Source of the DNA: Carboxylicivirga caseinilyticus
GTDB lineage: Bacteria; Bacteroidota; Bacteroidia; Bacteroidales; Marinilabiliaceae
Assembly (NCBI GenBank): GCA_025499705.1
Contig: JAFMVE010000001.1
Coordinates: 62,001-126,000 of the forward strand
Reading direction: 5' to 3'
Length of the DNA: 64,000 nucleotides
Shown here piece by piece: positions 54,934 to 62,424 of the stretch (the first letter of the stretch is position 1; each line of letters opens with the position of its first letter). The translations under genes were made by a program, and so were the position numbers. The notes under the pieces were generated by a model. That model had not been told where the DNA came from. It did no database searches and was given only the letters and a program-made list of their open reading frames with translations.

Positions 54934-55319
54934 ATGTCACAAGAGAATTTTGATAATCTGTTTTATGGAGCCAGTTATATAGTGAGGCAGTTTGCGAAAG
55001 ATTTACGATCTCACATGACGCCTGCTGAAAAGATCTTATGGTCTGAAATTAGAGACAGAAAATTAAAAGGACTCAAATTCCGGCGGCAACATCCTATAAA
55101 TTGTTTTATTGCTGATTTTTATTGTCATGAAAAAAGTTGGTAGTAGAAGTTGATGGTGAGATTCATAAATTTCAAAAACAATATGATATAAATCGAACAG
55201 CTGAGTTAGAAAGATTTGGAATTCGTGTAATTAGATTTGAAAATGAAGAGGTATTGTTTCAAGTTTCTAAAGTGCTGAACAGGATAATTGAGGTGGTAAA
55301 GGAGATTTCCAAAAATTAA
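54934..55319 (+). pseudogene. DUF559 endonuclease-like gene, interrupted by a -1 frameshift
   Basis: Two adjoining frames together give a DUF559 (VSR/PD-(D/E)xK-like) protein of about 128 residues. The first part (from ATG 54934) contains LRSHMTPAEKILWSEIRDRKLKGLKFRRQHPI-type sequence and ends prematurely at TAG 55141. The second part carries the catalytic VVEVDGEIH region and the C-terminal GIRVIRFENEEV. The break is in an A run at 55130-55135 (six A); seven would restore HEKKLVVEVDGE. It may be a dead gene, a slippage-regulated gene or a sequencing error. It is flanked on both sides by the CCTC...GAGAGG repeat, with copy 2 starting two bases after the stop. Confidence 0.85.
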
Positions 55320-55321
55320 AA

Positions 55322-55427
55322 CCTCACACTCACCCTCTTCAATTTTAAGAGGGAAAAAACCAAAAATTATCAATTGTATGTCTTCTGTTTTTCCTTCCTC
55401 TCCATAAAGAGAGGATAAGAGGAGAGG
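55322..55427. repeat. CCTC...GAGAGG palindromic repeat, copy 2
   Basis: Same order as copy 1: CCTCACACTCACCCTCTTC, hairpin CCTCTT/AAGAGG, a variable middle, hairpin CCTCTC-CATAAA-GAGAGG, ending GATAAGAGGAGAGG. The outer 35 and 30 bases are nearly identical to copy 1 while the middle differs, so structure is conserved more than sequence. Confidence 0.8.
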
Positions 55428-55552
55428 TATTTGTAAATTCTGACCAAACACCTTTCTATATTTATAGTACATACATCCTTCAGGGACTACAATACTAGAA
55501 TTGTATACTTTAAAGCTTAATAAATTAAACTGCCAATTTGATTTTACCCAAC

Positions 55553-55581
55553 AAAAAACTCCCACCGAAGGGCAGGAGTTT
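55553..55581 (-). terminator. Terminator of the DUF2147 gene
   Basis: On the minus strand AAACTCCTGCC / GGTGGGAGTTT (with G-T pairs) has a CTTC loop and runs into six T residues. Confidence 0.8.
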
Positions 55582-55607
55582 ATGAAGATATTGTCAGAGC
55601 TATTTAA

Positions 55608-56048
55608 TTAAGCTCTTTTCCATTGTACTTTTTTACCAATGATGGAAACACCAATATAACCTTTAACCATGAGGGTATTTGGATCACCATCGAACCACAT
55701 CAGGCATTTGTAGGTGCTTCCGCTTTTAGGATCGTAAATAGTTCCGTCTATCCATTCTTCATCATCGTTATCGTAGGTGAATCCTTCCAATAGTTTCAAT
55801 CCCATTATCGGACGTGTTTTTAACTTATCATCCGGATTTTTATCATCCAGTTTTTCACTTCCATTTTCACGCTTTGGTTCCTTTAACCAGACAATTGATC
55901 CTTCAAATTTTCCATCACTGTTTTTAGTAATTGTTACTTTTGAATCTCCGTCTTGGGTTAACCAGGTACCAATAATTTTATCGCTGTTTTGACCATACGA
56001 TGACGAAGTTATAGTAACCGCAATAAGCAGTAGCATCAGATTTTTCAT
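55608..56048 (-). CDS. DUF2147 secreted protein
   Basis: A signal peptide (about 1-19, ending SSYGQ) is followed by a lipocalin-like DUF2147 domain: DKIIGTWLTQDGDSKVTI, GSIVWLKEP, DDEEWIDGTIYDPKSGSTYKCLMWFDGDPNTLMVKGYIG. 146 residues, complete. The family is periplasmic and small-molecule binding is suspected from the fold only. Confidence 0.88.
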   Translation of the reverse strand: MKNLMLLLIAVTITSSSYGQNSDKIIGTWLTQDGDSKVTITKNSDGKFEGSIVWLKEPKRENGSEKLDDKNPDDKLKTRPIMGLKLLEGFTYDNDDEEWIDGTIYDPKSGSTYKCLMWFDGDPNTLMVKGYIGVSIIGKKVQWKRA

Positions 56049-56150
56049 GGTTGTTATTTTTAATTCGACATAGGTAATACGCTTAAAAGTATGTTTTTGT
56101 TTTATACTGTGTGCATGTCAGGTAATAAAAATAGTAGGATCGCATCTAAA

Positions 56151-56242
56151 CCTCATCCAAACCCTCTCCAACTCAGAGAGGGAAGTGTTAAGCGAGAGTC
56201 TGTTTTGTCTTCCTCTCCTTGAGGAGAGGACAGGAGTAGAGG
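56151..56242. repeat. CCTC...GAGAGG palindromic repeat, copy 3
   Basis: A more diverged copy: CCTCATCCAAACCCTCTCC, hairpin CCCTCT/AGAGGG, then CCTCTCC-TTGA-GGAGAGG and AGGAGTAGAGG at the end. It is not next to an endonuclease gene. Confidence 0.75.
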
Positions 56243-56264
56243 TGATTGAATTAAAATAAGATAA

Positions 56265-56307
56265 GGAACGGTTCTATCTAACCATAACGCAAATAGAGAA
56301 CCGTTCC
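56265..56307 (-). terminator. Inverted repeat, possible terminator of yidD
   Basis: GGAACGGTTCT and AGAACCGTTCC form a perfect 11-bp stem with a 21-base loop, 31 bases past the yidD stop. The T run on the minus strand is interrupted (TTATCTTATTTT), so termination is plausible but not certain. Confidence 0.5.
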
Positions 56308-56337
56308 CGAACAATTAATCATTAACAATTGAAGAAA

Positions 56338-56601
56338 TTAAGGTACCGGATCGTGTCCGTGTCCACCCCAGGGATTGCAGCTTAATATACGTTTGATCGA
56401 AAGCCAAAGACCTTTAATGGGGCCATGTTTTTTAAGTGCTTCAATGGTATAGGCAGAGCAGGTTGGTGTATAACGACACGACGCTCCCAGCCATGGTGAA
56501 AGAAACCATTGGTATAGTTTTACCGGTATGATTAGTAATGCCACAATACCATCGCTTAAAAGCTTTATGAGTGCTATAAGAGCAGACTTAATGGTTTTCA
56601 T
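56338..56601 (-). CDS. yidD: Membrane protein insertion efficiency factor YidD
   Basis: A small membrane-associated protein that helps YidC-dependent insertion. The whole family signature is present: [60 protein letters not shown] chose the Met at 56601 ([15 protein letters not shown]), which overlaps the rnpA end by 14 bases; a start at 56622 is possible. rnpA-yidD adjacency is the normal order. Confidence 0.95.
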   Translation of the reverse strand: MKTIKSALIALIKLLSDGIVALLIIPVKLYQWFLSPWLGASCRYTPTCSAYTIEALKKHGPIKGLWLSIKRILSCNPWGGHGHDPVP

Positions 56602-56992
56602 CGGGTACAACTTTAGAAACAATCTGTTTCAATGCTTTTTTTACGGTCTTTTCTATATTTGAATAGTCAAGCACTTCACTGGGTAAATAAACAAACGAAA
56701 CAGCCAATTTGATATTCTTTTCGGTTAAAACGGCCAGTGCCTGATGTTTGTTTAGTCGATATGCTTCTCTGATTCTTCTCTTGACCCAGTTTCGTTTATT
56801 GGCTCTTTTAAATCTTTTTTTAGATACGGATATAAGAATCTGCAAAGGAGCTGCATCTTCATCATCGATGGGAAGGATTGTAATGCGGAATGGATAACGA
56901 ACAAACGACTGACCTTCATCAAACAGTCTTTGAATGATTTTATTACTGCAAAGACGTTCGTTTTTCTGAAATGTATTACGCTGTGTTGTCAT
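56588..56992 (-). CDS. rnpA: Ribonuclease P protein component
   Basis: The protein subunit that helps the RNase P RNA bind the 5' leader of pre-tRNA. The 134-residue protein has the conserved basic helix [29 protein letters not shown] (about 60-88) and [20 protein letters not shown] at the start. rpmH and dnaA, the usual neighbours in other phyla, are not here; hemD lies upstream, separated by a terminator. Confidence 0.95.
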   Translation of the reverse strand: MTTQRNTFQKNERLCSNKIIQRLFDEGQSFVRYPFRITILPIDDEDAAPLQILISVSKKRFKRANKRNWVKRRIREAYRLNKHQALAVLTEKNIKLAVSFVYLPSEVLDYSNIEKTVKKALKQIVSKVVPDENH

Positions 56993-57006
56993 CCGTATTA
57001 GTGCTT

Positions 57007-57042
57007 AAAAAAACAATCCTCCTTACCAGTGGCAAGAAGGAT
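57007..57042 (-). terminator. Terminator of hemD
   Basis: On the minus strand ATCCTTCTTGCC / GGTAAGGAGGAT with an ACT loop, then TG and seven T. It stands between hemD and rnpA. Confidence 0.8.
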
Positions 57043-57068
57043 GTTCTCCCAGATAGAGGGAAATATTT

Positions 57069-57821
57069 TTATTTTACTCCCTTGTTGAATTTTTTAATGA
57101 ACTGCTCAAGAGCCATTGTCATTGACGGAGCCTGAGGCATTGGAGCCTGGATATCCAAACGCAAGCCTGCATCTTTCACTGCTTTGGCAGTAGCTGGTCC
57201 GAATGAAGCAATTTTAGTATCGTTCTGCTCAAAATTAGGGAAGTTCTGCAAAAGAGAAGCAATTCCTGATGGGCTGAAGAATACCAAAATATCGTAGTTC
57301 ACATCTTTCAAGTCACTTAAATCGCTGCTAACAGTGCGATAAAGAATGGCTTTTGTGTATTTCACTTTAGCCTTGTTCAACAAAGTTGGGATTTCTTGTT
57401 TGTGAATATCCGAAAGTGGCACAAGGTATGTTTCGTCCTTGTGTTTTTTCACAACATCAACCAGGTCGGCAAATTTACCGGTAGAATGGAAGATTTTACG
57501 TTTACGATACACAATGTATTTTTGAAGATAAAATGCAGTGGCTTCTGAGATACAGAAATACTTCATTGTATCAGGAATCGTAAGACGCATTTCTTCAGCA
57601 ATCCTGAAATAGTGATCAATAGCAGTGCGGCTGGTAAAAATAACAGCAGTATGATCAAGAATATTAACCTTTTGAGTTCTGAATTCTTTTGCAGGAACAG
57701 CTTCTACTTGAATAAATGGTCGGAAGTCGATTTTCACATTGCTTTTATCCGCCAAATCAAAGTATGGCGATTTGGGCGTTGAAGGTTTTGGTTGAGAAAC
57801 CAGTATTCTTTTAATCTTCAA
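57069..57821 (-). CDS. hemD: Uroporphyrinogen-III synthase
   Basis: Closes hydroxymethylbilane with inversion of ring D on the way to heme. The 250-residue protein has the two-domain HemD layout: ILVSQPKPSTPKSPYFDLADKS (about 5-26), VIFTSRTAIDHYF (about 60-72), then YDILVFFSPSGIASLLQNFPNF (about 180-200) and IASFGPATAKAVKDAG (about 207-222). The family is weakly conserved but these segments are diagnostic. Preceded by the DUF4271 gene on the same strand, an arrangement I recall from other Bacteroidota. Confidence 0.9.
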   Translation of the reverse strand: MKIKRILVSQPKPSTPKSPYFDLADKSNVKIDFRPFIQVEAVPAKEFRTQKVNILDHTAVIFTSRTAIDHYFRIAEEMRLTIPDTMKYFCISEATAFYLQKYIVYRKRKIFHSTGKFADLVDVVKKHKDETYLVPLSDIHKQEIPTLLNKAKVKYTKAILYRTVSSDLSDLKDVNYDILVFFSPSGIASLLQNFPNFEQNDTKIASFGPATAKAVKDAGLRLDIQAPMPQAPSMTMALEQFIKKFNKGVK

Positions 57822-57870
57822 TGTTTTTTTATTTTAATTCAACTACACCTTTGTCCTCAAATCCTTACCA

Positions 57871-58953
57871 CTAAAGGATCATGATTTTAATCAAAATCGC
57901 TAAGGGTAAAATTTCTAGCGCACAAAAATACAAAAACATATAAAATATTGAAAGCGGTGAGCGTAAAATAATTTTAACACCCCTTAACAGTTGAACTAAA
58001 TACATTAAAACAAAGAGCACCAAACCTGCTTTTAATAAGAAGGTTGCGGTGAGTTGATCGACAAAGGGAACGACCGATATAATTGGTAGCATACTAATTC
58101 CAAATGCTTTGTTTAAAAGCTCTGCATTAAAAATGTATGCTTTGGTGTCGGTGGTTGTATCAAAAACAAATCCCACAAAATGGTATATTGTTTTTTTCAG
58201 AAATGAATACACAATTATACCACCAAAAATCACCAATAAAAAATAAATATGAGAAATATTTTCAGGTTGGCGACCCATCACCATGGTATATTCAAAAATT
58301 AGAAGCGAAGTGCTTAAAATAAATAAGAAGGATAGTGCCCATCCTGGCTTTTGATTCTGAACATTGAAAGTGGTGAATAATTTACTGGCCGATTGCTGAT
58401 AGCGAATAGACGAAAAGATATCGTTAAGGTATTTGCCCGATGTCAGCTTTACCAGTCCGGCAATTAAAATAGCTAAAATGATGAAGCCTGATAACCAATC
58501 TTTGGAGCCTTCAAACTGATTGGCAGATCTTATTTTAATTCTGTTGGGTATGGGCTGAACAGTTATGGTTTCAACAGTATCTTTCTCCGTTATTTGTTCC
58601 TGTGCGGGTTGTTCCTGAGCAACTTCTTCTTTAACGACTTCTATTTTAGGCGTTAACTCTTTCGAGTTGGTTTCTTTTGTAGGTAATTCTGTTTCGAAAC
58701 TTAATTCGGCATCAAAAATATTATCCGATTCGGCAGGTTTAAGATTTAAGTATATTGAATCCTTATGTGTTAATTTCTGGTAAGTAATTTTTGGACGAAC
58801 AAAAACAGGTTGTTGTTGTGTAAGGTGCCGTGGTGTATGATCTTCGATTTGCAGGACAGGAGTGCGCAACTGGTTGGTGTTGGAAATGTTGATTTCTCCA
58901 ACGTTCAGTTGATTGCCTGGTGTTATTACTTTAGTTGTGTCCTGTTGAATCAT
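57871..58953 (-). CDS. DUF4271 integral membrane protein
   Basis: A 360-residue protein with a polar N-terminal half (about 1-150, Gln/Thr/Glu-rich, probably disordered) and five to six membrane helices in the C-terminal half (about 153-358). The helical part, with AYIFNAELLNKAFGISMLPIISVVPF, matches the Bacteroidota DUF4271 family. No function is known. It lies 49 bases upstream of hemD. The promoter candidate at 58978 fits an independent start. Confidence 0.75.
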   Translation of the reverse strand: MIQQDTTKVITPGNQLNVGEINISNTNQLRTPVLQIEDHTPRHLTQQQPVFVRPKITYQKLTHKDSIYLNLKPAESDNIFDAELSFETELPTKETNSKELTPKIEVVKEEVAQEQPAQEQITEKDTVETITVQPIPNRIKIRSANQFEGSKDWLSGFIILAILIAGLVKLTSGKYLNDIFSSIRYQQSASKLFTTFNVQNQKPGWALSFLFILSTSLLIFEYTMVMGRQPENISHIYFLLVIFGGIIVYSFLKKTIYHFVGFVFDTTTDTKAYIFNAELLNKAFGISMLPIISVVPFVDQLTATFLLKAGLVLFVLMYLVQLLRGVKIILRSPLSIFYMFLYFCALEILPLAILIKIMIL

Positions 58954-58977
58954 GTAAATAGGTGTTTCGCGAAGCTA

Positions 58978-58985
58978 CAAAAATA
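58978..58985 (-). promoter_or_regulatory. Candidate -7 box for DUF4271-hemD
   Basis: The plus-strand CAAAAATA reads TATTTTTG on the minus strand, 25 bases before the ATG at 58953. Confidence 0.45.
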
Positions 58986-59008
58986 TTTAAAATCAAAAGT
59001 TACACTAA

Positions 59009-59587
59009 TTAAACTGCCGCAAAACGAATAGCATCTTTGTCCCAGTCAGGAATACTTTTTAAAGCATCCGGAATTTCTTTAACCGAATTAACCACATGCC
59101 AAAGCTCACCATGCTCAGGACGCATAAATTTCTCATCAATCATTTTATGCAGAAAATCTACCAGTGCATCGAAATAGTTGTTGGTGTTAACCAAAATAAT
59201 CGGCTGGGTAAACTGACCCAGTTTTTTTAAGGATAATACTTCAAATAGTTCTTCCATCGTGCCGGTACCTCCGGGTAACACAACAATGGCCTCTACATCT
59301 TTAATAAGCAGTTCCTTTCGCTCGGCCATGGTATTTACATGAATCATGTTTTTTACTCCTTTGTGTTCCCATTCGACCTGCACCATAAAATGCGGAATCA
59401 CACCGGTTACTCTTCCGTTCAGTTCAAGAACTTTATTTGCTACTGCACCCATTGACCCCACAGCGCCACCACCATATTTCAATCCAAATCCGTTCTCAAC
59501 CAATATTTCGCCCAGTAAAACAGCTTCGTCGAGATAAGTCTGATCTACCTTAGCGCTCGAAGCGCAAAAAACACATATATCGCCCAT
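59009..59587 (-). CDS. LOG-family protein (probable nucleoside 5'-monophosphate phosphoribohydrolase)
   Basis: A 192-residue Rossmann-fold protein of the TIGR00730/LOG family. The signature VVLPGGTGTMEELFEVL (PGGxGTxxE, about 102-118) and LKYGGGAVGSMGAVANKV (about 36-53) are present. Family members release free cytokinin-like bases or other bases from nucleoside monophosphates; in bacteria the physiological substrate is often unknown. It is the last gene of a run that starts with the DUF6452-like gene. Confidence 0.9.
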   Translation of the reverse strand: MGDICVFCASSAKVDQTYLDEAVLLGEILVENGFGLKYGGGAVGSMGAVANKVLELNGRVTGVIPHFMVQVEWEHKGVKNMIHVNTMAERKELLIKDVEAIVVLPGGTGTMEELFEVLSLKKLGQFTQPIILVNTNNYFDALVDFLHKMIDEKFMRPEHGELWHVVNSVKEIPDALKSIPDWDKDAIRFAAV

Positions 59588-59599
59588 AATACTTTATTG

Positions 59600-60040
59600 T
59601 TATAATGAATCACCCACACACCAGGCAGCTGCACCAAATAAAATTAAATCTTTTAAAATACTCTGTCCCAGTTTCGATAATTCAGGAAAACCATAACCTG
59701 CCTGCCAAACATAACCAGATGTAAACAATGTTAAAAGGCTGATACCTAAAACCAATACCGCCAGTAATCCACCAAACAACGATAATTTTTTTGCAACAGG
59801 TTTAATGGCAAGCAAAATACCAATCGCAATTTGCAAATATGCAATCATCAAAGAGAAGGTGTATGAGGTTACATATTTAAGCATCCAGCTAAAAAGGGAA
59901 GAGTTTTGCAAGATATCCTTCAGATAATCAGCTTCGGCATTTTTAAATTTTAAAATACCCAGCCAGATAAAAACAAGTGCTAATCCGTATCGGAAAATAA
60001 ACTGACTAATGGCTTTAAATGATTTTGCGAATATCATCAT
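59600..60040 (-). CDS. DoxX/DUF417 (YkgB)-like membrane protein
   Basis: A 146-residue protein with four membrane helices. The motif FRYGLALVFIWLGILKFKNAEADYLKDILQNSSLFSW (about 16-52) is typical of the DUF417/YkgB family, followed by QIAIGILLAIKPVAKKLSLFGG. It is shorter than many YkgB proteins (about 190), lacking part of the C-terminus. Function unknown. Confidence 0.75.
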   Translation of the reverse strand: MMIFAKSFKAISQFIFRYGLALVFIWLGILKFKNAEADYLKDILQNSSLFSWMLKYVTSYTFSLMIAYLQIAIGILLAIKPVAKKLSLFGGLLAVLVLGISLLTLFTSGYVWQAGYGFPELSKLGQSILKDLILFGAAAWCVGDSL

Positions 60041-60053
60041 ATGAGTGTTTTAT

Positions 60054-61001
60054 TTAGAAAATGGATATACCTGTTTTAGTTGTAAATAGTTCTAAAGCTT
60101 TTGTCCCAGCCAATGAATTACCACATTTGTCTAATCCCGGGCTCCAAACGGCAATGGACAGCAATCCTGGAATAATTCCCGCAATACCACCGCCAACGCC
60201 ACTTTTACCGGGTAAACCTACTTTAAAAGCAAACTCACCTGCCGAGTCGTAAGTTCCACATGTCAACATCAGAGCATTTAGTCGCTTGGTCTGACTGGCA
60301 TTTAAGTAGGTTTTACCATTTAGCGGATGCACGCCATGATTAGCAAGATATAAAAAGGCAGTTGCTAAATCAAAGCAATTCATCTCAACGGAACAATGTC
60401 CAAAATACACATCGAGTACTTCCTCTACTTCAGAATAAATGTTTCCATAGCTTTTCATAAAATGAGCCAGAGCCGCATTCCGGTGACCATAATTTTTCTC
60501 TGATTGCAGAACATTCATATTGATGGTGAGCTTTTTATTGAAGGTAACCTCCCTCATAAAATCCAGGATAGTATTTAAAGGATCCTCGAAATGATGAGTG
60601 ATGATATCTGCAATAACGATGGCACCTGCATTAATAAAGGGGTTTCGTGGTTTTCCATTCTCATTTTCAAGTTGAATCAATGAGTTAAAAGGATTACCTG
60701 ACGGTTCTTTCCCCAAACGGTTCCATAGATTTTCTTTAAGCAAGGCAAAGGCCTGGGTTAGACTAAAAACCTTTGAAATACTTTGGATGGAGAAATTGGT
60801 TTGGCTGTTTCCTGTCTCAAAAGTGGTTCCATCTAAAAACCGAACCACCATTCCAAATTGGTTTTGATCAACATCACCTAGCTCCGGAATGTAATTAGCA
60901 ACCTGACCCATTGAAAGTAAAGGAGCAATTTCTTTTTGAATCTCCTCTAATATTTCAGGGATTGTTGCCTTTAATTTTTCGGTGGCGATGAGATCATCCA
61001 T
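60054..61001 (-). CDS. glsA: Glutaminase
   Basis: Hydrolyses glutamine to glutamate and ammonia. A serine-dependent beta-lactamase-fold enzyme of 315 residues: the catalytic S74xxK77 is in FSIQSISKVFSL; GNPFNSLIQLE, RNPFINAGAIV, YGHRNAALAHFM and the late LPGKSGVGGGIAGIIPG are conserved. Complete. In E. coli the paralogous YbaS is used for acid resistance; no such partner antiporter is nearby here. Confidence 0.96.
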   Translation of the reverse strand: MDDLIATEKLKATIPEILEEIQKEIAPLLSMGQVANYIPELGDVDQNQFGMVVRFLDGTTFETGNSQTNFSIQSISKVFSLTQAFALLKENLWNRLGKEPSGNPFNSLIQLENENGKPRNPFINAGAIVIADIITHHFEDPLNTILDFMREVTFNKKLTINMNVLQSEKNYGHRNAALAHFMKSYGNIYSEVEEVLDVYFGHCSVEMNCFDLATAFLYLANHGVHPLNGKTYLNASQTKRLNALMLTCGTYDSAGEFAFKVGLPGKSGVGGGIAGIIPGLLSIAVWSPGLDKCGNSLAGTKALELFTTKTGISIF

Positions 61002-61006
61002 AGGCT

Positions 61007-61684
61007 TTATTTCTTTTTCTTTAACGGCAAATAATATTCAAGATTATAGGTAAAACCTACATTGGTTCGATTATCATTTTTACCATAACCGGGGATGGCG
61101 TATGGTTCTAATTGTTGTGTGTTATTGGTCAAAGCCAGTAATCTGAAACGAGCACTCCAGCCCATATAAAAGTTTTTGAATATTTCTGATCGCAGACCAA
61201 ATACAAATTCTCCCCAGTGAGCCGTAGAGGTGCCGCTTCCTATCGAGCCTAAATAATCGCCCCAATAACCATCGGTAACGGTAAAACGGTCGCTTTTATA
61301 ATCGGCAACACCAAAACCATACCTGAAGCCCAGAATGATGTTATCGTTGTTGCCTGTTTCTTCAACTTTAAAAATATTGTAATCAATACCCAGACGAAGA
61401 AAACTTCCGTTTGAATCGTAATTATATGATTCTTTATTAAATGAAACATTTTCGTATCCAAGTTCGCCAACGGCAAACCACTTGCGATTGAATTTGATTC
61501 TACCTGTTGCTTCCATACCAATTCGCTCCGGTTCGAAAAATGGAGTAATAAATGTACCCACATTCAGCCCAACGGCAATTCCAGGTTCGAAAGGTATTTT
61601 TTTCTTCTCTTCTTCAGTCTTTTCCTGAGAAAAAGAATTGATGCTGGTTACGAGTAAACTAATACTCAATATATATTTTAACAT
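61007..61684 (-). CDS. Outer-membrane beta-barrel-like protein (probable DUF6048)
   Basis: A signal peptide (about 1-20, ending NSFSQ) is followed by alternating strands such as GIAVGLNVGTFITPFFEPE, EATGRIKFNRKWFAVGELGYENVSF and WSARFRLLALTNN, ending in an amphipathic strand NVGFTYNLEYYLP, consistent with a small barrel. I think it belongs to DUF6048 because it is paired with a DUF6452-like lipoprotein. I took the ATG at 61684 (MLKYILSISLL); starts at 61702 or 61693 are possible. It overlaps the upstream gene by 26 bases. Confidence 0.65.
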   Translation of the reverse strand: MLKYILSISLLVTSINSFSQEKTEEEKKKIPFEPGIAVGLNVGTFITPFFEPERIGMEATGRIKFNRKWFAVGELGYENVSFNKESYNYDSNGSFLRLGIDYNIFKVEETGNNDNIILGFRYGFGVADYKSDRFTVTDGYWGDYLGSIGSGTSTAHWGEFVFGLRSEIFKNFYMGWSARFRLLALTNNTQQLEPYAIPGYGKNDNRTNVGFTYNLEYYLPLKKKK

Positions 61685-62156
61685 TTTCGGCATCTTCTCC
61701 ATAATTTATGTTGGCATATCCAATGCTAACAGAATCGATTATATTATTTGTATAAATAATGGTGTCTAAAACCAGGTTGAATGTCATTCCACATTCGCTT
61801 GATACATGATTCAGGTGACGCGAGTAATTAAACTGCACAAAATCAGAATCAGATCGAACCTGATTATTTACCAGAACAGATTGTTTAATGATGAAAATCG
61901 TACTGTCAGTATTAAGATTTGTTGGCAAAAACAATTGGCTGATATTTAAACTGTCATAAATAAGTGAATCTTCACGATTTGCTCCCCAAATGTAGATTCC
62001 TGTTAGGGTTGTATCGTTTTCTGATCCGGATGATAATGAATAAAAGGTAGCCTGAATAGCGTGTTGATTCGATAAGCAAAAATTGTTGTCATCACAGGCA
62101 TAAAAACCTGCAGCTATTATTAATATCAGCCATTTTATTTTACGAATATATTGCAT
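61659..62156 (-). CDS. Lipoprotein-like small envelope protein (probable DUF6452)
   Basis: A 165-residue protein with an N-terminal hydrophobic segment ending in AGFYAC (possible lipobox Cys at 21). The mature part is beta-rich, with NQHAIQATFYSL, TLTGIYIWGANREDSLIYDS and LNHVSSECGMTFNLVLD; the three Cys and this pattern resemble DUF6452, a family seen next to DUF6048 barrels. Overlap with the next gene suggests co-expression. Function unknown. Confidence 0.6.
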   Translation of the reverse strand: MQYIRKIKWLILIIAAGFYACDDNNFCLSNQHAIQATFYSLSSGSENDTTLTGIYIWGANREDSLIYDSLNISQLFLPTNLNTDSTIFIIKQSVLVNNQVRSDSDFVQFNYSRHLNHVSSECGMTFNLVLDTIIYTNNIIDSVSIGYANINYGEDAENVKIYIEY

Positions 62157-62194
62157 GTTAAATTGTTTCGTTGCTATAATTCTTTGGTAATATG

Positions 62195-62202
62195 CAAAAA
62201 TA
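62195..62202 (-). promoter_or_regulatory. Candidate -7 box for the 62.2-59 kb operon
   Basis: The plus-strand CAAAAATA reads TATTTTTGCA on the minus strand, 39 bases before the ATG at 62156. The five genes from here to the LOG-family gene are spaced by 5 to 14 bases or overlap, so this may be their common promoter. Confidence 0.5.
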
Positions 62203-62265
62203 GTAGTCTGTAAACAATATGAGCATGAACTGCTTAAAAAATATAATTAATTATCATTTGTGTTC

Positions 62266-62303
62266 TGTACGATATCGAACATGCCTATGTGCGTATTCGT
62301 ACA
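62266..62303. promoter_or_regulatory. Imperfect 17-bp inverted repeat upstream of the M16 protease genes
   Basis: TGTACGATATCGAACAT and ATGTGCGTATTCGTACA are inverted copies (13 of 17 positions, the outer seven perfect) around GCCT. It lies in the divergent gap, 122 bases before the protease start and about 65 bases upstream of the minus-strand promoter candidate. It could be an operator or a hairpin; no known regulator site is recognised. Confidence 0.4.
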
Positions 62304-62424
62304 ATGTTTATTGTAATGATTTAACACTAAAATATTTCATTTCAAAACATTATAATAAATGGTCTGTTAATTGGTAAGCTCAAAGCTAAAATTTGATTTA
62401 TCACTTTAAACCAAAGAATTTCAT

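Noticed and set aside
54668-56242. CRISPR-like array
   Set aside because: The repeats are palindromic, of unequal length, spaced irregularly and separated by genes; no cas genes are nearby.
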